Source: Nocardia sp. CDC159 (lineage in GTDB: Bacteria > Actinomycetota > Actinomycetes > Mycobacteriales > Mycobacteriaceae). Taken from it: a stretch of 64,000 nucleotides of DNA. The translations under genes were made by a program, and so were the position numbers. The notes beneath the pieces are model-generated. The model searched no databases, had not been told where the DNA came from, and saw nothing but the letters and a program-made list of their open reading frames with translations. The stretch is taken from NCBI RefSeq assembly GCF_023740735.1, contig NZ_JAMRXH010000004.1, positions 186,001 to 250,000 of the forward strand, written 5' to 3'. Shown here piece after piece: positions 9,444 to 16,407 of the stretch (its first letter is position 1; the number at the start of each line of letters is the position of its first letter).

Positions 9444-11924
9444 TCAGAAGGGGCCGAGTGTTGCCGGGGCGTCGCCGGTGTGGAGGCGGCGCAGGAAGCC
9501 GAGGATTCCGGAGTGGCCGTAGGCCCAGGAGACCGCGCGGCGCTGGTCGGCGGGGTCGGCGGGGTTGACATGGGTGCCGTCGGTGAGGTCGTGGGCCAGC
9601 AGCTGGGTCGCGGCCGACCAGGCGGCCTCGGTGAAGTGGGCGTCGCGAGTGGCGTCGGACAGGCGCAGCAGGAAATCGCCCACGCCCGCGATGCCGCAGC
9701 AGGCGCTGGGATCGTTCAGTTCGGGAAGCCATGTCGCACAGGTGGTTCCGGCCGCGAGGGCCAGATCCATGGCCTCGGCGTCCCCGCGCAGCGCCGCCAC
9801 CCGCAACAGTGTGGTGCCGATACCGGCCAGGCCGCGGCACCAGGACACGCACAGCCGTGCGGCGGTCCGGTCGGAGGAGCGGTCGATGAGCGCGCGGGTG
9901 TGCCGATAGAGCTCGGCGAGCCGGATGTTTACCGCGGGTTCGTCGGCGGGCAGGGCGCCCAGCCGGACGAGCTGTGTCAGGAAGGCGATGATTCCGGCCT
10001 GTCCGTGTGCCATTCCGATCGAGGCGTCGATGCCCGCGGCGGGCGGGAGATGATCTGGGGGACAAGGCTTCCGATCCTCGGTGCGATCGAGAAATCGGCT
10101 CGCGCAGGCGCGCGCCGCGGCCAGGTGGCGCGGGCGATCCTCCGGTGGCGTCGACACGGCCTCGGCGAGCAGGCAGTGGCCGAATCCGATGCCCGCTCCG
10201 CCCTCGACCAGATCGTCGCCGCCTGGTCGCCGATCCCATTCGGCGAGAACGGGATTCGTCGGCGATGGCGCATCGATGCCCTCGTCGCGCACGCGTCGCA
10301 GCAGGACGTCGATACCGGTCGATCCGACGAACAATCCGGGCGGCGTCCGGGTCCGCCGCGCGGTATCGGCCGCCGCATGCGCCAGCCGCCGGACCGCCTC
10401 GGCGGCCTCCGGTCGATCCAGGTGATGCAGCAGTTCCAGTCCGACCCCAGCCGCACCCTGCAGTGCGCCCGGTTCGGGCCAGCCGCCGGGCTGGTCCAGC
10501 AGCGCGTTGGTCCGTTCGATGATGGCGGCCCGCAGTTGATCGACGAGATCCGCTGGGCCGCGGTATATTCCGGCCACCGGAATGGCGATGGTGCGGAACC
10601 GCTCGGGATGTCCAGAGCCGAGTGCGCTCAGTGCCGCCCGGGGGCGATCGGGATCGGGGTCCAGCAGCCCCGCGATGCAGCGGATCAGCGGGGGCGGCTC
10701 CGGACCGTAGATGCGCCGGATGGCCTGGCGGGCCCGGCGGCGCGGAGTGTCCGGATCGGGCCCGGGGGCGGCGGGATCGGCGCCGGTGGCGGCGAACAGC
10801 AGCGTCATGCCGAGCGCGTACAGATCGTCGGCGATCGTGGTCGGCGCGCCGGACAGTTGGGCGTGGGTGGCGTAGCCGGGTGTACCACCGGCGGGGCGAA
10901 CCTCGCCGTGATTGCACAGCCCGAAGTCGATGATCGTGGGCTCGCCGGTGTGCTGGCGGATGACGATGTTCTTCGGCGACAGATCCGCGACGATGAACCC
11001 GCGGGCGTGGATGTCGCCGAGAATCCGCGCGAGCCGGGTCGCGAGCCGATCCAATGACCGGCGCGTCTGCTCTGCCGGGCGTGCGGCCGCAACCCGATAG
11101 CGTCCGTTGCGCGCGACGTCCTGGGCAAGGGTGAACCGGCCGTCGAAACTGGTGACCAGGTACTCGTCGACACCGTGCCGGAAGTGATCGAGATACCTTG
11201 GCACGCCGCTTATTTCGCTGAGCCGCTCCAGAACGTAGTGCTCGTTGCGCAGCCTGACCCGGGCGTCGTGCCCGTCATCTGACTCGGCGACCCGCGCGCG
11301 CGCCTGTTTGACGACGACGCGCTCACCGGTGCGGACATCCTGCGCGTAATACACGTTGCCACTGAGGATTTCGACGAGACCGTACTTCGGTGCGTCGGCG
11401 GTCTCCAGGAATGGATCCACCGCCCAGGGCGGTTGCTGCTGGACCGATCGGGAATGCCAGGGAACGCCGCGCCGCCCGAAGGAACCATAGCGGTAGTAAA
11501 CCGGTGCGTCCTCGGCGACGCGGTTGTCTCCGGGCACCCGCGGCGCGGCTTCGCCGCGCAGCAACTCGGCCAGCAGCGTGCCCAGTTCGCGAATCTGCGC
11601 CGGGCTCGGATAGATCGTCCACGCCTTACCGCCCGCCTCGCCGCTCACGGCCTGCAGCGCTGCCGCCGAACGGATCATCCTGAAATGGCAACCGGCCGCG
11701 AGCAATTCGGGCACCACGATCTCGGCCAGCCGTTCCAACTGCGACGGACGCGCGGAGATGTGCAGCTTCCATCCGTGATCGCGCAGCGATACCTCGGGAT
11801 TGTGCACATGCAGCCAGGTCGCGGAGAGGTGCGCGCAGCGACCGTACTCGGTCGCCGCGCGCATCGCGTCCTGCTCGAAACCGTAACCACCGCGCATCGC
11901 GCTACCCGTCGTCGGTCGAACCAC
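9444..11924 (-). CDS. lanL: Lanthionine synthetase, class III/IV type (lyase-kinase-cyclase)
   Basis: 826 residues. The N-terminal lyase-like region holds GWKLHISA (residues 50-57). A Ser/Thr kinase domain (about 200-450) shows VVVKQ, DLSPKN and IDFG motifs. The C-terminal LanC-like cyclase (about 480-826) has GMAHG with H640. Zinc-ligand positions read C696 in SWCRG and C742-C743 in ACCG, with the same 46-residue spacing as nisin cyclase C284-C330-H331, but the third ligand is Cys rather than His. Class III enzymes lack these ligands, so class IV (LanL) fits better. It should phosphorylate and dehydrate Ser/Thr in a leader peptide and close thioether rings. GTG 11924 is the longest start; ATG 11897 is possible. 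No precursor peptide gene was found nearby. Confidence 0.85.
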   Translation of the reverse strand: MVRPTTGSAMRGGYGFEQDAMRAATEYGRCAHLSATWLHVHNPEVSLRDHGWKLHISARPSQLERLAEIVVPELLAAGCHFRMIRSAAALQAVSGEAGGKAWTIYPSPAQIRELGTLLAELLRGEAAPRVPGDNRVAEDAPVYYRYGSFGRRGVPWHSRSVQQQPPWAVDPFLETADAPKYGLVEILSGNVYYAQDVRTGERVVVKQARARVAESDDGHDARVRLRNEHYVLERLSEISGVPRYLDHFRHGVDEYLVTSFDGRFTLAQDVARNGRYRVAAARPAEQTRRSLDRLATRLARILGDIHARGFIVADLSPKNIVIRQHTGEPTIIDFGLCNHGEVRPAGGTPGYATHAQLSGAPTTIADDLYALGMTLLFAATGADPAAPGPDPDTPRRRARQAIRRIYGPEPPPLIRCIAGLLDPDPDRPRAALSALGSGHPERFRTIAIPVAGIYRGPADLVDQLRAAIIERTNALLDQPGGWPEPGALQGAAGVGLELLHHLDRPEAAEAVRRLAHAAADTARRTRTPPGLFVGSTGIDVLLRRVRDEGIDAPSPTNPVLAEWDRRPGGDDLVEGGAGIGFGHCLLAEAVSTPPEDRPRHLAAARACASRFLDRTEDRKPCPPDHLPPAAGIDASIGMAHGQAGIIAFLTQLVRLGALPADEPAVNIRLAELYRHTRALIDRSSDRTAARLCVSWCRGLAGIGTTLLRVAALRGDAEAMDLALAAGTTCATWLPELNDPSACCGIAGVGDFLLRLSDATRDAHFTEAAWSAATQLLAHDLTDGTHVNPADPADQRRAVSWAYGHSGILGFLRRLHTGDAPATLGPF

Positions 11925-12035
11925 TCCGCTGCATGTTATGTACGGCCGACAGTCGGTCCCAGACAGAATTTTACGGGGGTTGACCGGATGAGCAGGCGAA
12001 ACCCGTTGGCGCCCAAGGCGTCAGGGGTTCTTGAC

Positions 12036-13619
12036 CTACCTGCTCGGCGCCCCGGCCGCGGTTCGGTTCGCGACCGCCTGGGTCGCCAGCTCCGTCAGGC
12101 GATTGCGGTCGAGCTTGCCCGACAGCGTCAGCGGCAGCGACGTCAGGTACACATACCGATCGGGCAGCATGTATTTCGGCAGCCGCTCCGCCAGCGCCGT
12201 GCGCACCGCCTCGGCCAAGGCGTCCTGCTCGGCCTGGTCCCCGTCGGCGACCAGACAGGCCGTCAGCAAGGGCGAACCTATCCGCCGCGGGACCACACAC
12301 AGCGCCGCGTCGAGCACCCCGGGCTGGGCGCGCAGCACGGCCTCGATCTCACCGAGTTCGATGCGGTAACCGCGCAATTTGATCTGATCGTCGTTGCGGC
12401 CCAGGTACTCCAGCCCGCCGTCGGGCAACCGGCGGGCCAGATCGCCGGTCCGGTAGTACCGCGTCTTCGCGCCGGAGGAGTCGTCCCAGACGAAGCGCTG
12501 TGCGGTGAGTTCGGCTCGGTTCAGATAACCGCAGGTGACGCCCGGGCCGGACACCCACATCTCGCCGATCTCGCCGTCGGCGACGGGCCGATGCGGCGGC
12601 TCGGCGCCACGCAGCTCGATGGTCAGATGCGGCAGCGGAACACCGATGGGCGAGCGCACCACGCCGTCCGGATCCGCCTCGGTGATCTGGCGGAATGTGC
12701 AGTACACCGTCGTTTCGGTGGGACCGTACATATTGATCACCGTCGGCCGGTGGCCCTCGCATTGAGCCCAGAACCGCCGCACCGCACCCAGATCGATACT
12801 CTCCCCGGCGAAGATGATGTACCGCAGCTGTTCCGCCGGGTACCGGGTGAGGCTGGTGAACTGCCGGAACACCGACGGCACCTGAGACAGCACCGTCACC
12901 CGCTCCTCGGTCAGCACGCGCACCAGCGAAGCCGGTACCTGGGTGGCGTCGTGCGGGACGACCACCGCCTTGGCCCCGACGGCCAGCGGGGCCCACAGTT
13001 CCCACACCGAGACGTCGAAGCTGAAGGAGTGGAAGATCGACCAGCAGTCCTCCGGGCCGACCGCGAACAGCGGTAGCGCGTTGTCGAGCAGGCCGAGCAC
13101 ATTGCCGTGGGTCACCACGCAGCCCTTCGGCGCCCCGGTGGAACCCGAGGTGTAGATCACATAGGCCGGATCGCCCGGCCCCACCGCCACCGGCGCATCG
13201 GTCGGATCGCCCGGAGCGATCGGGGTGTCGAGGTTGTAAATCCGTATCGCGGCGGGCAATTCGGTCTTGGCCAGCGCGGCGGTGGAGCCGACCACGAACC
13301 CGGTGCCGGAGTCGGCCACGATGTAGTTCTGCCGGTCCACGGGATAGGTCGGATCGATCGGGACATAGGCCGCGCCGCAGCGCAGGATGGCGATCATTCC
13401 GACGACGACGTCCAGCGTCCGTTCCGCCAGCAGGCCGACCAGATCCCCCTTGCGCACACCCTGATCGGTGAGCCGCTTCGCCACCGCCGCGGTCCGGAAG
13501 CGCAGTTGTTCGTAGGTCAGAGTGTGCTGGGTGTCCGACAGCGCCACCGTGTCCGGTGAGTTCAGCGCAGCCTTGGTGAGGACGTCGTCGAGCGATTCGA
13601 GCTTGGTGGGTGTTGCCAT
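12036..13619 (-). CDS. Stand-alone NRPS adenylation domain
   Basis: 527 residues forming one complete amino-acid-activating A domain with no carrier or condensation domain. Core motifs are in order: YTSGSTGAPKG (A3), FSFDVSVWELW (A4), NMYGPTETT (A5), YRTGD (A7), the DDQIKLRGYRIELGEIE region (A8) and LSGKLDRNRL (A10, with the catalytic Lys). The Asp235 equivalent that pairs with the alpha-amino group is present. Pocket residues read by alignment to GrsA are D-V-W-S-I-A-M-V-Y. I cannot assign a substrate; the DVW start recalls Ser/Thr-type codes. It lies 30 bp after the MFS gene in a minus-strand operon and most likely loads the free carrier protein at 16132. Confidence 0.9.
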   Translation of the reverse strand: MATPTKLESLDDVLTKAALNSPDTVALSDTQHTLTYEQLRFRTAAVAKRLTDQGVRKGDLVGLLAERTLDVVVGMIAILRCGAAYVPIDPTYPVDRQNYIVADSGTGFVVGSTAALAKTELPAAIRIYNLDTPIAPGDPTDAPVAVGPGDPAYVIYTSGSTGAPKGCVVTHGNVLGLLDNALPLFAVGPEDCWSIFHSFSFDVSVWELWAPLAVGAKAVVVPHDATQVPASLVRVLTEERVTVLSQVPSVFRQFTSLTRYPAEQLRYIIFAGESIDLGAVRRFWAQCEGHRPTVINMYGPTETTVYCTFRQITEADPDGVVRSPIGVPLPHLTIELRGAEPPHRPVADGEIGEMWVSGPGVTCGYLNRAELTAQRFVWDDSSGAKTRYYRTGDLARRLPDGGLEYLGRNDDQIKLRGYRIELGEIEAVLRAQPGVLDAALCVVPRRIGSPLLTACLVADGDQAEQDALAEAVRTALAERLPKYMLPDRYVYLTSLPLTLSGKLDRNRLTELATQAVANRTAAGAPSR

Positions 13620-13649
13620 GGGTCGACCTCTGTATTCGATGGGCGCGGT

Positions 13650-14912
13650 CTAGACTTTCGCTTCGACGTCGGCCTCGACCGCACTGGTGAAGACGCGCAG
13701 GAACAGCGGAATCAGGGCCAGGGTCATGATGGCGAAGACCCCGAAGGCCAGCTTCGCGTCGAACCACTGGGCGATCACGCCCGCCAGTGCGGAGCCCAGC
13801 GGAATCGAACCCCAGCCGAACAGGCGGTTGGCCGCGCTGTAGCGGCCCATCATCTCCTGCGACACCAGCCGCTGACCGATGGTGCGGGAGTTGACCGTCC
13901 ACAGCGTGCCGCCCATGCCGCCGAGAAATGCCGCGGCGCCGACAATCCACACATTCGTGGTGAGTGCGGGTGCGGCCGTCATTGCCAGGGTCAAGATGAT
14001 GTTGCTGAACATCACGCGGCGACGGCCGAACAGCCGGTTGCTCACCCCGACGACCATCGTGCCGACGACGCCGCCGACGCCCAGCGCGCTGACCATGGCG
14101 CCGTAATAGCCTGCGCTCAAACCCATTCCACTCGTCGCGACCAGCGGCATGAGGCCGAACCAAGCGCCCCAGCAGGCGCACAGCACCGCGACCACGATGC
14201 TGAACGTGCGCAGCAGTCGGTGCCCCAGCAGGAACTTCAGCCCCTCGGCAATCTGTTCGTGCACAGTCACTTTGGGCTGCTCCTCGGTCCGCGCGACGCG
14301 GAAGGTGCCGACCAGGAACAGCAGGATGATCACCGACAGCGCGTACGCGACCACCGTGGAGCCCAGCGCGATGGCCGTTCCGGCGGCGACCAGCAGGCCG
14401 CCCAGGAACGGTCCGGCGAATTCGTTGCAGACGGTTTCGGCCCCGGTCAGCCACTGGTTGGCCTTCTCCCGCCCGGCCGGGACGATCGCGTCCGGAATGA
14501 GCGCACCCGCGGAGGTCAGTGCGATGACCTCGGCCACGCCCAGTACGAGGCCGCCGACGTAGAGCATCGGCAGGTTGATCGTGTCCGCGAGTACGGCCCC
14601 GAACAGTCCGACCACCACCACGATTCGCATGCCGTTGGCCAGCCACAGCAGCTTGCGGCGGTCGGCGCGATCCACCAGCACGCCCACGTGCATGGCCGCG
14701 AACAGCCACGGCAGGGTCAGGGTGAGCAGCACCAGCGAGACCAGGGCGGGCGATTTGGTGAGCGTCGTGGCGATCAGCGGCAGCGCCACCTTGGTCACGC
14801 CGTCGGCCAGATTCGTCACCGCGGTGAACGAGACCAGTACGGCGGTGTTGCGGCCGATGGTTTCGGTGCCCGGCTCCGTGCGCGCGGCCACCGCCTCTTG
14901 GGGTTCCGTCAT
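13650..14912 (-). CDS. MFS exporter (EntS-like, MFS_3)
   Basis: 420 residues with about twelve membrane segments. DRADRRK, after the second or third helix, is the MFS motif A region. EntS-type proteins export enterobactin, and relatives accompany many peptide and siderophore clusters. ATG 14912 follows AAGGGG at a suitable distance; the reading frame extends upstream but without better signals. It is transcribed with the A-domain gene and divergently from the dioxygenase gene. Most likely it exports the cluster product or gives self-protection. Confidence 0.85.
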   Translation of the reverse strand: MTEPQEAVAARTEPGTETIGRNTAVLVSFTAVTNLADGVTKVALPLIATTLTKSPALVSLVLLTLTLPWLFAAMHVGVLVDRADRRKLLWLANGMRIVVVVGLFGAVLADTINLPMLYVGGLVLGVAEVIALTSAGALIPDAIVPAGREKANQWLTGAETVCNEFAGPFLGGLLVAAGTAIALGSTVVAYALSVIILLFLVGTFRVARTEEQPKVTVHEQIAEGLKFLLGHRLLRTFSIVVAVLCACWGAWFGLMPLVATSGMGLSAGYYGAMVSALGVGGVVGTMVVGVSNRLFGRRRVMFSNIILTLAMTAAPALTTNVWIVGAAAFLGGMGGTLWTVNSRTIGQRLVSQEMMGRYSAANRLFGWGSIPLGSALAGVIAQWFDAKLAFGVFAIMTLALIPLFLRVFTSAVEADVEAKV

Positions 14913-14944
14913 CGTCTTATCCCCTTTGTCGATATTTCTTGCCG

Positions 14945-14997
14945 CCTGCCGATGCGGCAGGTGATTACCCCAAGCATGCCGTGCCACAGGCGATTAC
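14945..14997. promoter_or_regulatory. Inverted repeat and direct repeats upstream of the MFS gene
   Basis: CCTGCCG-ATG-CGGCAGG (14945-14961) is a perfect 7-bp inverted repeat with a 3-base centre. CAGGTGATTAC (14958-14968) recurs as CAGGCGATTAC (14987-14997), 29 bp apart, with one mismatch. They lie 33-85 bp upstream of the MFS start in the divergent promoter region of 295 bp. An operator role is inferred from position only. Confidence 0.4.
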
Positions 14998-15073
14998 GGA
15001 ATACGGTGGGTGGCCGGGGACAGCGGAAAAACATCAGGTCGTGGCGACGTAACAGCTTCGGTGTATCGCTGGT

Positions 15074-15089
15074 ACATCGAGAACACATC
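15074..15089 (+). promoter_or_regulatory. Putative regulator site, copy 1 (ACATCGAGNNCACATC)
   Basis: ACATCGAGAACACATC shares 14 of 16 bases with a second copy at 16084-16099. Read as heptads it gives TCGCTGG (15066), TCGAGAA (15077) and TCCGCGC (15088) at exact 11-bp steps. That is the spacing SARP regulators such as ActII-ORF4 and DnrI recognise (TCGAG-type heptads). It lies about 120 bp upstream of the dioxygenase start. The nearby SARP gene makes this a plausible target. Confidence 0.45.
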
Positions 15090-15207
15090 CGCGCTTGGAA
15101 ACCTGTATCTCGAAGGCGCCTGCCACCGTGACTCGGCGAGGTTCGAGGACAACCGGACCATCCCAAACCGATGCGCCTTCGCTCCCCGATAGAAAAAGAG
15201 ACAGACG

Positions 15208-16008
15208 ATGCTGATCGACGCCAAACAGCAATACGATTCCCAGGGTTTCTGCGTGATGCCGCAGCGACTCAGCGATGCCATGCTCGCACAGGTTCGCGAG
15301 AGCATCTCCGAAATCTCCGGTATGACCCGTCCCGAGGTCGTCTACGAAAAGGACGGAAAGACGGTCCGCGCACTGCACGGCTGCCACCGGTTCGACGATG
15401 TATGCGCCGATCTGGTGCGACTGCCGCTGTTCGTGGAGCTGGCCGAGTCGATTCTCGGCGAGGAGGTGTACGTCTACCAGTTCAAGGTCAACATCAAGAA
15501 CGCGGTCGACGGCGAGAGGTGGCCCTGGCACCAGGATTACGCGTTCTGGAGCATCGAGGACGGCATGCCCGCCGACCGCGCGATGAACATCGCGATCAAC
15601 CTCGACGACGTCTACGACTGGAACGGGCCGCTGCAGGTGCTCGCGGGCACCCATCTGCTCGGGCTCATCCCCTCACCGGACCACGGCGCGACCTCCGGCG
15701 GCGACTGGCGTGACCACGTCTCCGCCGATCTGACCTACACCGTCGGTGACCAGGAGGTCGAGGAGCTCGGCAAACGGCACGAGCTGCATCGGCTCACCGG
15801 ACCGGCCGGGACCATCTCGGCCTTCCACCCGAACATCGTGCACTCCTCGGCGCGCAACACCTCGAGCGATCGCCGCACCATCCTCTACATCACCTACAAC
15901 GCGGTGTCCAACTCGCCGCGGCACGCGCATCGGCCGCATTTCCTCGTCGATCCGATCACCACGGCGGTGCGCAAGCTGGACCAGCCGCTCGCGCTGACCC
16001 CGGCCTAG
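15208..16008 (+). CDS. Fe(II)/2-oxoglutarate dioxygenase, PhyH family, ectoine-hydroxylase-like
   Basis: 266 residues. The iron facial triad is visible as WHQD (His and Asp) and a distal His in NIVHSSARN, whose Arg probably binds 2-oxoglutarate. The segment WHQDYAFWSIEDGMP closely follows the ectoine hydroxylase (EctD) pattern, in which W-x-x-D is followed by an EDGMP loop. Asp in HxD argues for a hydroxylase rather than a SyrB2-type halogenase. It probably hydroxylates an amino or imino acid, free or carrier-bound, for the adjacent NRPS. ATG 15208 follows AAAAAGAGA. The intergenic space to the next gene is 123 bp. Confidence 0.83.
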   Translation: MLIDAKQQYDSQGFCVMPQRLSDAMLAQVRESISEISGMTRPEVVYEKDGKTVRALHGCHRFDDVCADLVRLPLFVELAESILGEEVYVYQFKVNIKNAVDGERWPWHQDYAFWSIEDGMPADRAMNIAINLDDVYDWNGPLQVLAGTHLLGLIPSPDHGATSGGDWRDHVSADLTYTVGDQEVEELGKRHELHRLTGPAGTISAFHPNIVHSSARNTSSDRRTILYITYNAVSNSPRHAHRPHFLVDPITTAVRKLDQPLALTPA

Positions 16009-16042
16009 CCGAGGTCGACGATCGCGAGAAGCCCAGCTCACG

Positions 16043-16099
16043 GCGCTCGATGTGCCGGGCCACAGCGGCGAGAAATTACGAGCACATCGAGCGCACATC
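16043..16099 (+). promoter_or_regulatory. Putative regulator site, copy 2, with a 12-bp inverted arm
   Basis: ACATCGAGCGCACATC (16084-16099) repeats the element found at 15074. In addition GCGCTCGATGTG (16043-16054) is the exact inverse of CACATCGAGCGC (16083-16094), giving 12-bp perfect arms 28 bp apart. TCGAGCG and TCGGCCT are 11 bp apart as in SARP sites. A possible -10 (TATGTG, 16112) lies 7 bp after the second heptad but is very close to the ATG at 16132. Confidence 0.5.
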
Positions 16100-16131
16100 G
16101 GCCTCGAGAAGTATGTGAAAGAAGAAGTTTC

Positions 16132-16407
16132 ATGGACACCATCGATGAAAGCAGAGGGACCGTGGCGGATACAATGGACCTCGATGTCGCCATCGCACGT
16201 CATGCCACGGCGGAATTCGACGATTCGACATCTCTCGCCGATGCCGGGCTGGAATCGTTGTCGCTCATCAGGCTTGCGGTGGAGGCCGCGACCGACGAGG
16301 ACGCAGAAATCGACGCGACCCGACTCGTCGACATTCACACCATCGGCGATCTGAAAGTCTGGCTGCGCGAACTCGCGGCCGCGGCTGCGGAGGCACAGGC
16401 ATCATGA
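16132..16407 (+). CDS. Free-standing peptidyl/acyl carrier protein
   Basis: 91 residues, the size of a single carrier domain. DAGLESLSL carries the serine (S42) that would receive 4'-phosphopantetheine; the surrounding residues fit helix II of a carrier. ATG 16132 was chosen because about 40 residues before the Ppant serine is normal. An in-frame GTG near 16162 has the better Shine-Dalgarno (GAGGG), so the start is uncertain. The stop overlaps the ATG of the C-A-PCP gene. It probably carries the first amino acid, loaded in trans by a free A domain. Confidence 0.85.
   Translation: MDTIDESRGTVADTMDLDVAIARHATAEFDDSTSLADAGLESLSLIRLAVEAATDEDAEIDATRLVDIHTIGDLKVWLRELAAAAAEAQAS

Noticed and set aside
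11925-12035. Short frames of 16-17 codons in the gap upstream of the lanthionine synthetase
   Set aside because: They lack a ribosome site, a leader-like helix and a Ser/Thr/Cys core; too short for a precursor.
12349-14709. Long minus-strand open frame overlapping the A-domain and MFS genes
   Set aside because: It is an out-of-frame shadow; the overlapping frames carry complete A-domain motifs and MFS helices.
15208-16008. Non-heme iron halogenase (SyrB2 type)
   Set aside because: The facial triad Asp is present in WHQD; halogenases have Ala or Gly there.
16112-16117. TATGTG as a firm -10 box for the carrier-protein operon
   Set aside because: It would start transcription only about 8 bases before the ATG and lose the ribosome site; kept only as a possibility.
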